Part shown: positions 1-6,924 of the stretch, in pieces
Layout: the number at the start of each line of letters is the position of its first letter
Position numbering within the stretch: position 1 is the first letter of the stretch
Assembly (NCBI GenBank): GCA_020720565.1
Contig: DYOK01000079.1
Coordinates: 1 to 11,509, forward strand
DNA length: 11,509 bases
Direction: 5' to 3'
Origin: Acetofilamentum sp.
GTDB lineage: Bacteria; Bacteroidota; Bacteroidia; Bacteroidales; JAFGXI01
Position numbers and translations under genes: made by a program
The notes under the pieces: generated by a model
What the model was told of the DNA's origin: nothing
The model's database searches: none
The model's input: the letters and a program-made list of their open reading frames with translations, nothing else

Positions 1-50
1 AAAATACGCACAAAGTATCACGAAGCTATATTAATTTTTAATTCTTAATC

Positions 51-81
51 TTTAATTTAATAAATAAACCTTTTATATTTG
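51..81 (+). promoter_or_regulatory. Bacteroidota-type promoter for the LpxL-like gene
   Basis: The -7 element TATATTTG at 74-81 matches the Bacteroidota consensus TAnnTTTG exactly. A TTTA at 51-54 sits exactly 19 bases upstream and matches three of four bases of the -33 element TTTG. The element ends 23 bases before the start codon at 105, so the predicted leader is short, as is common in this phylum. No Shine-Dalgarno site is present. Confidence 0.65.
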
Positions 82-104
82 CCCGAACAGATACCTTAAC
101 ATTT

Positions 105-995
105 ATGCAAACCATAGGCGCTTATTTTGCGATTCTCTTTTTTAGGTTATTGGCTCTTGTGCCTTTCCCGCTTTTGTACATTAAATCAAGCGGTTTCGCA
201 TTTGTACTCAATCATTTAGCTACCTATCGTCACAAGGTTGTCGATGCAAATCTTAAACGATGCTTTCCAAAGTTCGATACCAAGCAGATTCGAAATGTAA
301 GGCAAAATTTTTATGTCAATTTAAGCGATATTTTACTCGAAGGTTTAAAGGGTTTGCATATGTCTAAAGCAAGCATCCACAAGCGATATCAGGTTTTGAA
401 TCCTGAAATTTTAGATTCGTATTTTCAAAAAGGGCAATCGGTAATATGTTTGGCTTCGCACTATGCTAATTGGGAATGGGGCATATTGGCAGTCGATAGT
501 CAAATTAAACATCAAGCCATTTCCATTTATAAAACTTTGTCGAACAAAACATTAGACCGGTATATGCTAAAGCAAAGACAACGTTTTGGCATGATGCTCT
601 TCGCTATGGAACAGACCAAACAAGCCTTCGAGTTTGCATCCAAGCACCCATCGGCCATTATTCTGGCGGCGGATCAAAGCCCGAGCGACGTTTCTAAAAG
701 TATTTTAGTCAATTTTTTTGACGAAACCATCGGTTTTATTCACGGCCCCGAAGCCTATGCTTCCAAAACCAACACGCCTGTGCTGTATTTTGATGTTCAA
801 AGAATACGACGAGGTTATTATACGCTCGAAATGATACCATTAAGTGACAAAATGACTGACCCTAAACCAGGCGCCATAACACAAGCCTATGCTCATATGC
901 TCGAAGACATTGTTCGAAAAAAACCATCCGATTGGTTGTGGTCGCACCGAAGATGGAAACACGATTATACCAAACATCCCAATTATCCAAATTAA
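105..995 (+). CDS. LpxL/HtrB-type lysophospholipid (lipid A) acyltransferase
   Basis: This 296-residue protein belongs to the LpxL/HtrB branch of the lysophospholipid acyltransferases. These are inner-membrane enzymes that move an acyl chain from acyl-ACP to a lipid A precursor. The N-terminus (about residues 5-25) is a hydrophobic anchor. The catalytic HX4E motif is visible as H119-YANW-E124 within ASHYANWE. A DQSP motif at 190-193 and the C-terminal WLWSHRRWK stretch (277-285) are typical of Bacteroidota LpxL homologues. Length is normal for the family. The start is the first ATG after a good promoter. The next gene begins 64 bases downstream on the same strand and may share the transcript. 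The acyl chain and exact position on lipid A cannot be told from sequence. It is distinct from the second, diverged acyltransferase at 7174, which belongs to the pigment operon. Confidence 0.9.
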   Translation: MQTIGAYFAILFFRLLALVPFPLLYIKSSGFAFVLNHLATYRHKVVDANLKRCFPKFDTKQIRNVRQNFYVNLSDILLEGLKGLHMSKASIHKRYQVLNPEILDSYFQKGQSVICLASHYANWEWGILAVDSQIKHQAISIYKTLSNKTLDRYMLKQRQRFGMMLFAMEQTKQAFEFASKHPSAIILAADQSPSDVSKSILVNFFDETIGFIHGPEAYASKTNTPVLYFDVQRIRRGYYTLEMIPLSDKMTDPKPGAITQAYAHMLEDIVRKKPSDWLWSHRRWKHDYTKHPNYPN

Positions 996-1059
996 TTGTA
1001 AATTCGAGCAATTTTTCAAACTTAGTAAAAACATATTGGTCGATAAAATAAAATAACTG

Positions 1060-2142
1060 ATGAATCAAGAACATCATAATATACTCAAACAAGTCAGTCC
1101 CAAACGGATTGTAATTCCGATTTTGATAGGCTTAGGCGTTGCGGGATACATGCTGTACAAGGAGTGGGACGGCGATGCCCTTTCGAAATTAAATGTTGGC
1201 GTACTAGGCGTGCTCTTTATTGGTGTGGCTATGCTTATGATGGTGTTGCGCGATTTGGGTTATATGATTCGCTTGCGTATTTTAGCCGGCGAGCAACTCA
1301 GTTGGAGATCCATTTTTAATATTATTCTGCTTTGGGAATTTACTTCGGCAGTCACTCCATCGGCCATAGGTGGAACCAGCGTAGCCGTGTTTTTTATTCA
1401 CAAAGAAGGGATATCGGTAGGTCGAAGCTCGGCCATCGTATTATCAACTGCATTTTTAGATGAGCTCTATTTTATTTTGGCTTTTCCGCTTATTTTATTT
1501 TTTATCAATCCAATCGAGCTTTTTAGTCTCAATCAAGAGGGTGCCACAGAGATTGTGACATTTACGAACAAGTATTTTTATTTTGCATTTGTTGGATATA
1601 GTCTAAAACTAATATTCTTATTATTTGTGGCCTATGGCTTATTTATCAACCCAAAAGGAATTAAAACAACTTTAAATTTTATATTCAAATTCCCCTTAAT
1701 TCGACGTTGGCAGAAAGGAGCCGATCAAACGGGTGACGAAATTATTTTAGCGTCTCAAGACTTAAAAACAAGACCTTTTATGTTTTGGGTCAAAGCTTTC
1801 GGGGCTACCGTAATGTCATGGACAGCAAGATATTGGGTGGCTAACTTTTTACTAGTAGCCTTACTTTTTAGTACAACGGGCCACACCATCGCCATCGATT
1901 TTTCGGAACATGTCTTGATATTTGCACGCCAATTGGTGATGTGGATTATGATGCTGGTGATGCCAACACCTGGCGGGAGCGGTTTTGCCGAAGCTATTTT
2001 CTCTGAGTATATGGCCGAATTTATCCCTGTTGGATTTGTGGTTGTAATGGCCTTTTTGTGGAGACTCATTACATATTATCCCTATCTCTTTTTGGGATCA
2101 TTTGTGGTACCCCGTTGGATAAAAAAAATATTGAGCCGGTAG
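1060..2142 (+). CDS. YbhN/UPF0104-type (LPG synthase transmembrane family) membrane protein
   Basis: This 360-residue polytopic inner-membrane protein resembles the flippase-like transmembrane domain of lysylphosphatidylglycerol synthase (MprF) and stand-alone YbhN/AglD-type proteins (PF03706). About eight hydrophobic segments can be seen, near residues 16-33, 45-66, 84-112, 122-149, 171-196, 240-270, 285-300 and 322-350. Two family signatures are clear: the WEFTSAVTPSAIGG loop at 92-105, and the PTPGGSG motif at 302-308 before the last helices. No soluble aminoacyl-transferase domain follows, so it should not make lysyl-PG itself. A role in moving or handling a lipid or polyprenyl-linked substrate is inferred from the family only. 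It follows the LpxL-like gene with no clear promoter in the 64-base gap, so the two may form an envelope-related unit. Confidence 0.85.
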   Translation: MNQEHHNILKQVSPKRIVIPILIGLGVAGYMLYKEWDGDALSKLNVGVLGVLFIGVAMLMMVLRDLGYMIRLRILAGEQLSWRSIFNIILLWEFTSAVTPSAIGGTSVAVFFIHKEGISVGRSSAIVLSTAFLDELYFILAFPLILFFINPIELFSLNQEGATEIVTFTNKYFYFAFVGYSLKLIFLLFVAYGLFINPKGIKTTLNFIFKFPLIRRWQKGADQTGDEIILASQDLKTRPFMFWVKAFGATVMSWTARYWVANFLLVALLFSTTGHTIAIDFSEHVLIFARQLVMWIMMLVMPTPGGSGFAEAIFSEYMAEFIPVGFVVVMAFLWRLITYYPYLFLGSFVVPRWIKKILSR

Positions 2143-2158
2143 ATGCTTGCCGATTTTT
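2137..2158 (+). terminator. possible weak intrinsic terminator overlapping the stop codon
   Basis: CGGTA (2137-2141) can pair with TGCCG (2148-2152), giving five pairs with one G-U and a six-base loop. One A and then five T follow. The hairpin begins inside the last codons of the membrane-protein gene and includes its TAG stop. The stem is short, so this is only a candidate. Confidence 0.3.
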
Positions 2159-2199
2159 CTAATTTGATGTTGCAAAATATTTTTTAGATTGATTCAAAT

Positions 2200-2232
2200 T
2201 TTGAATTACTTCGGTATTTTATTTTAATTTTA
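2200..2232 (+). promoter_or_regulatory. probable promoter of gcvH
   Basis: TAATTTTA at 2225-2232 matches TAnnTTTG in all but the last base. A TTTG at 2200-2203 lies 21 bases upstream. The start codon is 25 bases further on. The -33 TTTG is embedded in a perfect inverted repeat, ATTCAAA-T-TTTGAAT (2192-2206), which could be an operator, although such AT-rich palindromes also arise by chance. Confidence 0.4.
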
Positions 2233-2257
2233 CGGCAAATTTTAAAAAACAAACATC

Positions 2258-2635
2258 ATGAAAGTACCAGCTGATTTGAAATACACCAAAGAGCACGAAT
2301 GGGTGAAAATTGAAGGCGATGTAGCCGTTGTAGGAATTACCGATTTTGCTCAAGGCGAATTAGGCGATATTGTATTTGTCGAAATCGAAACCGAAGGCGA
2401 AACTTTAGCTAAAGAAGAAACATTTGGAACTATCGAGGCTGTAAAAACAGTATCCGATATGTTTATGCCTGTTTCTGGAGAGATTATCGAATTAAACCCT
2501 GCTTTGGCCGATACCCCAGAAGTGGTTAACTCTGATGCATTTGGAACAGGTTGGATGATTAAAATTAAAATGTCGAATCTCGCCGAGTTAAACGACTTAC
2601 TTTCTGCTGACGAATATCAAGCTCAAATCGGATAA
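2258..2635 (+). CDS. gcvH: glycine cleavage system H protein
   Basis: GcvH is the lipoyl-carrying shuttle of the glycine cleavage system. Its lipoyl arm accepts the aminomethyl group from the P protein, passes it to the T protein and is reoxidised by the L protein. The 125-residue length is standard. The sequence runs in the expected order: the N-terminal YTKEHEWV stretch (9-16), GITDFAQGELGD (26-37), and the lipoylation site in TIEAVKTVSD, with K63 as the modified lysine. The PVSGEI turn (71-76) and the GTGWM motif near the end (96-100) are also typical. No gcvT or gcvP lies beside it, so the system is dispersed in this genome. The gene has its own probable promoter and a good terminator, so it looks monocistronic. 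Confidence 0.97.
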   Translation: MKVPADLKYTKEHEWVKIEGDVAVVGITDFAQGELGDIVFVEIETEGETLAKEETFGTIEAVKTVSDMFMPVSGEIIELNPALADTPEVVNSDAFGTGWMIKIKMSNLAELNDLLSADEYQAQIG

Positions 2636-2658
2636 TTCTTTTTTATACCATACCAAAT

Positions 2659-2691
2659 AGTTCGCTTCATTTCGATTGGCGAACTTTTTTT
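2659..2691 (+). terminator. intrinsic terminator after gcvH
   Basis: AGTTCGC (2659-2665) and GCGAACT (2679-2685) form a perfect seven-base-pair stem around a 13-base loop. A run of seven T (2685-2691) follows. It lies 23 bases after the gcvH stop and fits a rho-independent terminator. Confidence 0.8.
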
Positions 2692-2708
2692 ATGCCTATT
2701 TTGTTGGG

Positions 2709-2740
2709 TTTGTTTTATTACGAGATACCATCTACATTTG
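2709..2740 (+). promoter_or_regulatory. Bacteroidota-type promoter for the His-rich NifX-like gene
   Basis: TACATTTG at 2733-2740 is an exact TAnnTTTG match. TTTG at 2709-2712 is an exact -33 match, with a 20-base spacer. The start codon at 2770 lies 29 bases after the -7 element. This is the most complete promoter match in the window. Confidence 0.7.
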
Positions 2741-2769
2741 TATCAATTTAAGTATAAAAAACAATTCAA

Positions 2770-3126
2770 ATGAAAATAGCAATCCCTACCGACGACCAAC
2801 ATACCCTAGCACCACGCTCAGGACGTTCCAAATGGTTTATGATATTCGATATCCAAGACCGTAAAATTATCGGAACCTCTATAAACGAAAACACACACGA
2901 TCATTCGCACGATCACTCGCACCATCATGAACATGGACAAGCACACGATCATGCACATGGCGAACATTCGCATGCCGACATGATTCAGTTACTAATAGGT
3001 TGCGACTTAATGATTACAAAAAAAGTAGGGCCTCATTTCGGACAAGAGCTTAAAGCTGCTCAAATAAAGATTCAAATCACAAGCGAAAATTTGATTTTGC
3101 AAGTGCTCAAGCCTTACCTCGATTAA
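2770..3126 (+). CDS. NifX/NifB-C-type (dinitrogenase Fe-Mo cofactor family) protein with histidine-rich insert
   Basis: This 118-residue soluble protein resembles the small NifX/NafY/NifB C-terminal family (PF02579). Family features are the opening MKIAIPTDD strand, the APRSGRSKWFMIFDI stretch (14-28), and the GCDLMITKKVGPHFGQEL segment (77-94). Most stand-alone members outside nitrogen fixers have no proven function; the related Nif proteins bind Fe-S or metallocluster precursors. The oddity is a histidine-rich segment at residues 43-68, with 13 His among 26 residues interspersed with Asp, Glu and Ser. It sits where the family normally has a loop between the first strands and the helix. This suggests Zn, Ni or Co binding, but the metal is not determined. 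No nif genes are nearby. It has its own promoter and looks monocistronic. Family assignment is fairly secure; the role is not. Confidence 0.8.
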   Translation: MKIAIPTDDQHTLAPRSGRSKWFMIFDIQDRKIIGTSINENTHDHSHDHSHHHEHGQAHDHAHGEHSHADMIQLLIGCDLMITKKVGPHFGQELKAAQIKIQITSENLILQVLKPYLD

Positions 3127-3131
3127 TCGTT

Positions 3132-3155
3132 AACTATTTTGGGCTAGTTCTTTTT
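3132..3155 (+). terminator. weak candidate terminator after the NifX-like gene
   Basis: AACTA (3132-3136) can pair with TAGTT (3145-3149) around an eight-base loop, and five T follow after one C. The stem is short and AT-rich, so the call is tentative. Its position just after the stop codon supports it. Confidence 0.3.
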
Positions 3156-3234
3156 ATATAAAAAATAATGGGCTTGGTCTTTAATCAGAATTGGGTCAAG
3201 CAAATATCGTTTTCGTAGAATAATGTCAACTTTA

Positions 3235-3266
3235 ATTGCAACTACAATTTGTATGCATTATTTTTG
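3235..3266 (+). promoter_or_regulatory. promoter of the tyrosine ammonia-lyase gene
   Basis: TATTTTTG at 3259-3266 matches TAnnTTTG exactly, with ATTG at 3235-3238 as a three-of-four -33 match (20-base spacer). The ATG at 3287 follows 20 bases after the -7 element. The promoter rules out the upstream in-frame TTG at 3236 as the start, because that codon lies at the -33 region, upstream of any transcript made from here. Confidence 0.65.
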
Positions 3267-3286
3267 CACCCTACAAAACAAAAATC

Positions 3287-4810
3287 ATGATTACATTAGG
3301 AAGGAAGGTCTTATCCTTAGCTGATTTTGGAGCCATTATTCACCAAAACCAAACCGTTGAAATTGCATCAGAAGCACGAGTTCGAGTAGAAGAAAGTCAT
3401 CTTTTTTTAAAAGAATTTGCCCAAAACAAAGTGATTTATGGGATTAACACGGGCTTGGGGCCAATGGCTCAGTATAAAATTAAAGACGAGGAGCAAAAAC
3501 AATTACAGCTCAATTTAATTCGCTCGCATGCTGCTGGAATGGGTCAAGATATTCCTGAAAAATTGGCCAAAGCAGCCGTCTTGGCTCGGCTTAATACCAT
3601 GCTTCAAGGCTATTCTGGTGTACATTTGTCAGTAGTAGAGCTTCTTGCAGATTTTATCAATTACAATATTATTCCGGCCATACCAGAACATGGTGGCGTT
3701 GGAGCAAGTGGTGATTTGGTTCAATTGGCACATATTGCATTGAATCTGATTGGAGAAGGCGAAGTGTATTATCAAAACAAAAAACAAGACACTGCCTTGG
3801 TATTAAAGCAGCTCAATCTCAAACCAATCGATATTCACATTCGCGAGGGATTGGCATTAATGAATGGCACCTCGGTAATGTCGGGAATTGGTTTGCTCAA
3901 TATAATCGAGTCGTATCGTCTCATCGATTGGAGTACCAAAGCTTCGGCTTTAATCAACGAAATTGTCGAAGCCTACGACGACCATTTGTCGGAGCCGCTT
4001 AACTCAGTTAAATTGCATCCTGGTCAGAACGAAGTAGCGGCCAATATGCGCCGTTTAATTTCGGGTAGCCAGTTGACGCGCGACCGACAAGAACACCTTT
4101 ATAGTGGCTCGCATCATGTCGAAGTATTCGAAGATAAGGTTCAAGAATATTACTCTTTGCGTTGTGTGCCTCAAATTATTGGACCCATTCTCGAAACAGT
4201 TCGATATGCCGAGCGGATTTTGACCGACGAAATACACTCTGCCAACGATAACCCCATTATCAAAGCCAAAGAAAAGAACGTGTATCATGGCGGAAACTTT
4301 CATGGCGATTACGTGGCGTTGGAAATGGACAAACTAAGAATTGCTATTACAAAGTTGAGTATGTTGGCCGAACGCCAGATTAATTTCTTGATGAACAGCA
4401 AGATAAACGGCATATTGCCACCATTTGTAAATCTTGGAACGCTGGGTTTGAATTTAGGGATGCAAGGGGTACAGTTTACTGCGGTTTCGACCACAGCCGA
4501 AAACCAAACTTTGGCCACGCCAATATACACACACAGCATACCAAATAACAACGACAATCAAGACATTGTGAGTATGGGCACTAACTCGGCTTTGCTTACG
4601 GCCAAAGTAATCGAAAATAGCTATCAGGTCATGACAATCGAATTGCTCAGCTTAGCTCAAGCCATCGATGCATTGCACATACAAGACAAGTTGGCACCAG
4701 AAGGTAAAGCCAATTACAATGCCATTCGAAATGTAGTTCCTGTTTTCAAAGACGATCAAAAACGATATCCCGATTTGGCTAAAATTCTAGAATTTGTTAA
4801 AGCACACTAA
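3287..4810 (+). CDS. tyrosine ammonia-lyase of the aryl-polyene/flexirubin type
   Basis: This 507-residue MIO-dependent aromatic amino acid lyase should deaminate L-tyrosine to p-coumarate, the aryl starter of flexirubin-type pigments. The self-cyclising triad is A140-S141-G142 within GGVGASGDLVQLAH. The catalytic loop tyrosine is Y51 (YGINTG). Other conserved sites are NGTSVM (193-198), YYSLR with R292, NDNP (320-323) and GNFHGDY near 336. As recalled, it matches Flavobacterium johnsoniae tyrosine ammonia-lyase almost end to end, for example in KVIYGxNTGxGPMAQY and SIPNNNDNQDIVSMGTNSA. The selectivity pair is S80-H81, as in that enzyme and in HutH, not the H-L pair of Rhodobacter TAL. Context favours TAL: there are no hutU, hutI or hutG genes, and pigment genes follow directly. 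Histidine activity is not excluded. The start is the ATG at 3287; an in-frame TTG at 3236 would add 17 residues encoded by promoter DNA. Confidence 0.88.
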   Translation: MITLGRKVLSLADFGAIIHQNQTVEIASEARVRVEESHLFLKEFAQNKVIYGINTGLGPMAQYKIKDEEQKQLQLNLIRSHAAGMGQDIPEKLAKAAVLARLNTMLQGYSGVHLSVVELLADFINYNIIPAIPEHGGVGASGDLVQLAHIALNLIGEGEVYYQNKKQDTALVLKQLNLKPIDIHIREGLALMNGTSVMSGIGLLNIIESYRLIDWSTKASALINEIVEAYDDHLSEPLNSVKLHPGQNEVAANMRRLISGSQLTRDRQEHLYSGSHHVEVFEDKVQEYYSLRCVPQIIGPILETVRYAERILTDEIHSANDNPIIKAKEKNVYHGGNFHGDYVALEMDKLRIAITKLSMLAERQINFLMNSKINGILPPFVNLGTLGLNLGMQGVQFTAVSTTAENQTLATPIYTHSIPNNNDNQDIVSMGTNSALLTAKVIENSYQVMTIELLSLAQAIDALHIQDKLAPEGKANYNAIRNVVPVFKDDQKRYPDLAKILEFVKAH

Positions 4811-4915
4811 ATCGACAGAAAGACGTATTCTGCATTGCATAATTTAGGTTAAAATGAAATCCATAATGACTTGGGTTCAGGGATTGGTTCATTGTCGATT
4901 TTTGTCACTCATAAA

Positions 4916-4946
4916 TTTTAATATTAAGGAGTAAATTGTACTTTTG
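4916..4946 (+). promoter_or_regulatory. promoter of the fabG-KS-ACP-acyltransferase operon
   Basis: TACTTTTG at 4939-4946 is an exact TAnnTTTG match. TTTT at 4916-4919 lies exactly 19 bases upstream and matches three of four -33 bases. The ATG at 4971 is 24 bases past the element. It therefore separates this operon from the ammonia-lyase gene. Confidence 0.65.
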
Positions 4947-4970
4947 TAAATTATTCGAAAAACTATCCAG

Positions 4971-5699
4971 ATGAAAGTTGCATTGGTCACAGGCGGATCT
5001 CGAGGGATAGGCAAAGCTATTGTAAAAGCTTTGTCTGCCGAAGGTTTCCATGTGATTATTAATTACAGAACTCAAGTTCAAGAAGCCGAGCAGGTTCTCG
5101 AAGAACTGCGTCAGTTGGGTGGTTCAGCCGAATTATTGCCTTTCGATGTGTCCGATATGCAAGCATGTGAGCTGGCATTAAGCCATTGGAAATTGCAAAA
5201 TCCAGACCGCTTTATCCACACCATAGTTAACAATGCAGGAATTCGGAAAGACAATTTGATGGTTTTTATGGATTCGAACGACTGGAACAATGTTTTAAAT
5301 ACAAATTTGAATAGCTTTTACTACATTACCAAGCCGCTTTTACAAGACATGATTATCAACAAAGGCGGACGTGTCATCAATGTGGTATCGCTTTCGGGTA
5401 TTAAAGGTATGCCTGGTCAAACCAATTACTCGGCAGCCAAAGGAGGCGTTATCGCTGCGACAAAAGCTTTGGCGCAAGAAATTGGGCGTAAAAATGTTAC
5501 TGTGAATGCAGTTGCTCCCGGTTTTATAAGTACCGATATGACCGAAGATTTAGACGAAAAAGAGTATAAAAGATTGATTCCAATGAACCGATTTGGTCGC
5601 CCCGAAGAAGTAGCCGAGGTGGTTCGCTTTTTGGCTTCGGATCGTGCTTCGTATATTACAGGCGAAGTAATTTCGGTTAATGGAGGATTATACACATAA
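4971..5699 (+). CDS. fabG: FabG-type 3-oxoacyl-ACP reductase (short-chain dehydrogenase)
   Basis: This 242-residue classical short-chain dehydrogenase reduces beta-ketoacyl-ACP to beta-hydroxyacyl-ACP with NADPH. The Rossmann glycine motif TGGSRGIG is at 7-14 and NNAG at 87-90. The catalytic set is N112, S140, Y153 and K157 (NYSAAKGG), in the same order and almost the same spacing as E. coli FabG. The C-terminal ITGEVISVNGG (229-239) is standard. It is the first gene of a four-gene operon with a ketosynthase and an ACP, so it is more likely the dedicated ketoreductase of polyene chain extension, comparable to ApeQ of aryl polyene clusters, than the housekeeping FabG. That assignment is inferred from context; the reductase family itself is secure. 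The stop is followed after five bases by the ketosynthase ATG. Confidence 0.93.
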   Translation: MKVALVTGGSRGIGKAIVKALSAEGFHVIINYRTQVQEAEQVLEELRQLGGSAELLPFDVSDMQACELALSHWKLQNPDRFIHTIVNNAGIRKDNLMVFMDSNDWNNVLNTNLNSFYYITKPLLQDMIINKGGRVINVVSLSGIKGMPGQTNYSAAKGGVIAATKALAQEIGRKNVTVNAVAPGFISTDMTEDLDEKEYKRLIPMNRFGRPEEVAEVVRFLASDRASYITGEVISVNGGLYT

Positions 5700-5704
5700 T
5701 ACAT

Positions 5705-6919
5705 ATGAGACGCGTTGTAATTACAGGGACTGGCATATACTCTACCATAGGGACCAACTTAGACGAAGTTCGAAACTCGCTATTTGTTGGTAAATCGGGT
5801 ATTGGTATCGATCCTTTTCGTAAAGAATTGGGATTTATGTCACCACTCACAGGAATAATTGCACCCCCCGACTTAAAACAAATATTGCATCGCAAATTGC
5901 GAAAAGGCGTTTCGGAACAAGGCGAATATGCTTATATGGCCACACTCGAAGCCATGGCTCAAGCGGGTGTCGACTTAGAATATTTCGAAAAAAACGAAGT
6001 GGGGATACTATTCGGTAACGATAGCTCAACCACCCCAGTGATCGATGCATACAATAAGATAATTGAGAAAAAAGATACTTCATTGGTCGGAGCGGGTTCG
6101 ATATTCCAATCGATGAATTCGACCGTTTCGATGAATCTATCGGTCATATTAAAGCTGCGGGGCGTTAATTTTACAGTAAGTGCTGCTTGTGCCTCAGGTT
6201 CGCATGCCATTGGACTGGCTCATATGTTTATTAGCCAAGGTATGCAAGATATGATTATTTGCGGAGGAGCTCAAGAAATCAATGCATTTTCGATGGGTAG
6301 TTTCGATGGAATAGGTGCTTTTTCGAAACGTATCGATCAACCCACAAAAGCAGTTCGCCCATTCGATAGAGATCGAGACGGACTTGTCCCCAGCGGAGGT
6401 GCTGCTGCACTCATAGTCGAAAGTTACGAGTCGGCTCAAAAAAGAGGAGCCAAAATATTGGCCGAGGTGTTAAGTTACGGATTTTCGTCAAACGGTGATC
6501 ATTTGTCGGTGCCCAATGTATCTGGCCCTCAAATTTCGCTCGAAAGAGCCCTTAAAATGGCCAATCTATCGGCAAAAGATGTCGATTATGTCAATGCACA
6601 TGCCACTTCGACCCCTGTGGGTGATAGCAACGAAGCACAAGCCATATTTAATGTTTTTGGAGGCAAAACACCTATTTCGTCGACCAAATCGATGACCGGA
6701 CACGAAATGTGGATGGGTGGAGCTAGCGAAATTGTGTATTCCATTTTGATGATGCACAACGATTTTATCGCCCCCAATATAAATTTCAACAATCCAGATG
6801 AGTTTTCGGCTCAAATCAATATTATTCCACAAACCATCCATAAAAATTTAAATATTATTCTTTCCAATTCGTTCGGTTTTGGAGGGACTAACTCATCGCT
6901 CATTATTAAAAAAGGATAA
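5705..6919 (+). CDS. FabB-type beta-ketoacyl-ACP synthase of the pigment operon
   Basis: This 404-residue condensing enzyme of the KAS I/II family joins malonyl-ACP to a growing acyl chain. The active-site cysteine is C162 in AACASGSHAIG, the two histidines are H299 (NAHATSTPVGD) and H333 (MTGHE), and the conserved lysine is K328. This numbering is nearly identical to E. coli FabB (C163, H298, K328, H333). The C-terminal SNSFGFGGTN at 387-396 is intact, so the enzyme should be active rather than a chain-length factor. The segment after H333 reads EMWMGGASE where FabB/FabF have a LGAAG-type stretch, a change that could reshape the pocket. By context it is probably the aryl-polyene elongating ketosynthase (ApeO-like). 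No chain-length-factor partner lies in the window. Five-base gaps separate it from the reductase before and the ACP after. Confidence 0.9.
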   Translation: MRRVVITGTGIYSTIGTNLDEVRNSLFVGKSGIGIDPFRKELGFMSPLTGIIAPPDLKQILHRKLRKGVSEQGEYAYMATLEAMAQAGVDLEYFEKNEVGILFGNDSSTTPVIDAYNKIIEKKDTSLVGAGSIFQSMNSTVSMNLSVILKLRGVNFTVSAACASGSHAIGLAHMFISQGMQDMIICGGAQEINAFSMGSFDGIGAFSKRIDQPTKAVRPFDRDRDGLVPSGGAAALIVESYESAQKRGAKILAEVLSYGFSSNGDHLSVPNVSGPQISLERALKMANLSAKDVDYVNAHATSTPVGDSNEAQAIFNVFGGKTPISSTKSMTGHEMWMGGASEIVYSILMMHNDFIAPNINFNNPDEFSAQINIIPQTIHKNLNIILSNSFGFGGTNSSLIIKKG

Positions 6920-6924
6920 GTCAC

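Noticed and set aside
2676..2864. Open frame of 62 codons between gcvH and the NifX-like gene
   Set aside because: It spans the gcvH terminator T run and the promoter of the next gene, then overlaps that gene out of frame. Its product has no recognisable features.
2893..2976. His-codon repeats taken as a tandem-repeat or CRISPR-like array
   Set aside because: The units are in frame within a gene, vary in length and have no spacers. They are explained by the His-rich protein segment.
3287..4810. Reading the lyase as HutH of histidine degradation
   Set aside because: The S-H dyad fits HutH, but no urocanase, imidazolonepropionase or formiminoglutamase gene is near. Overall similarity is to Flavobacterium TAL, and the neighbours are pigment genes.
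5705..6919. Assigning the ketosynthase as DarB
   Set aside because: DarB is KAS III-like with a Cys-His-Asn set. This protein has the Cys-His-His and lysine set of FabB/FabF at matching positions.
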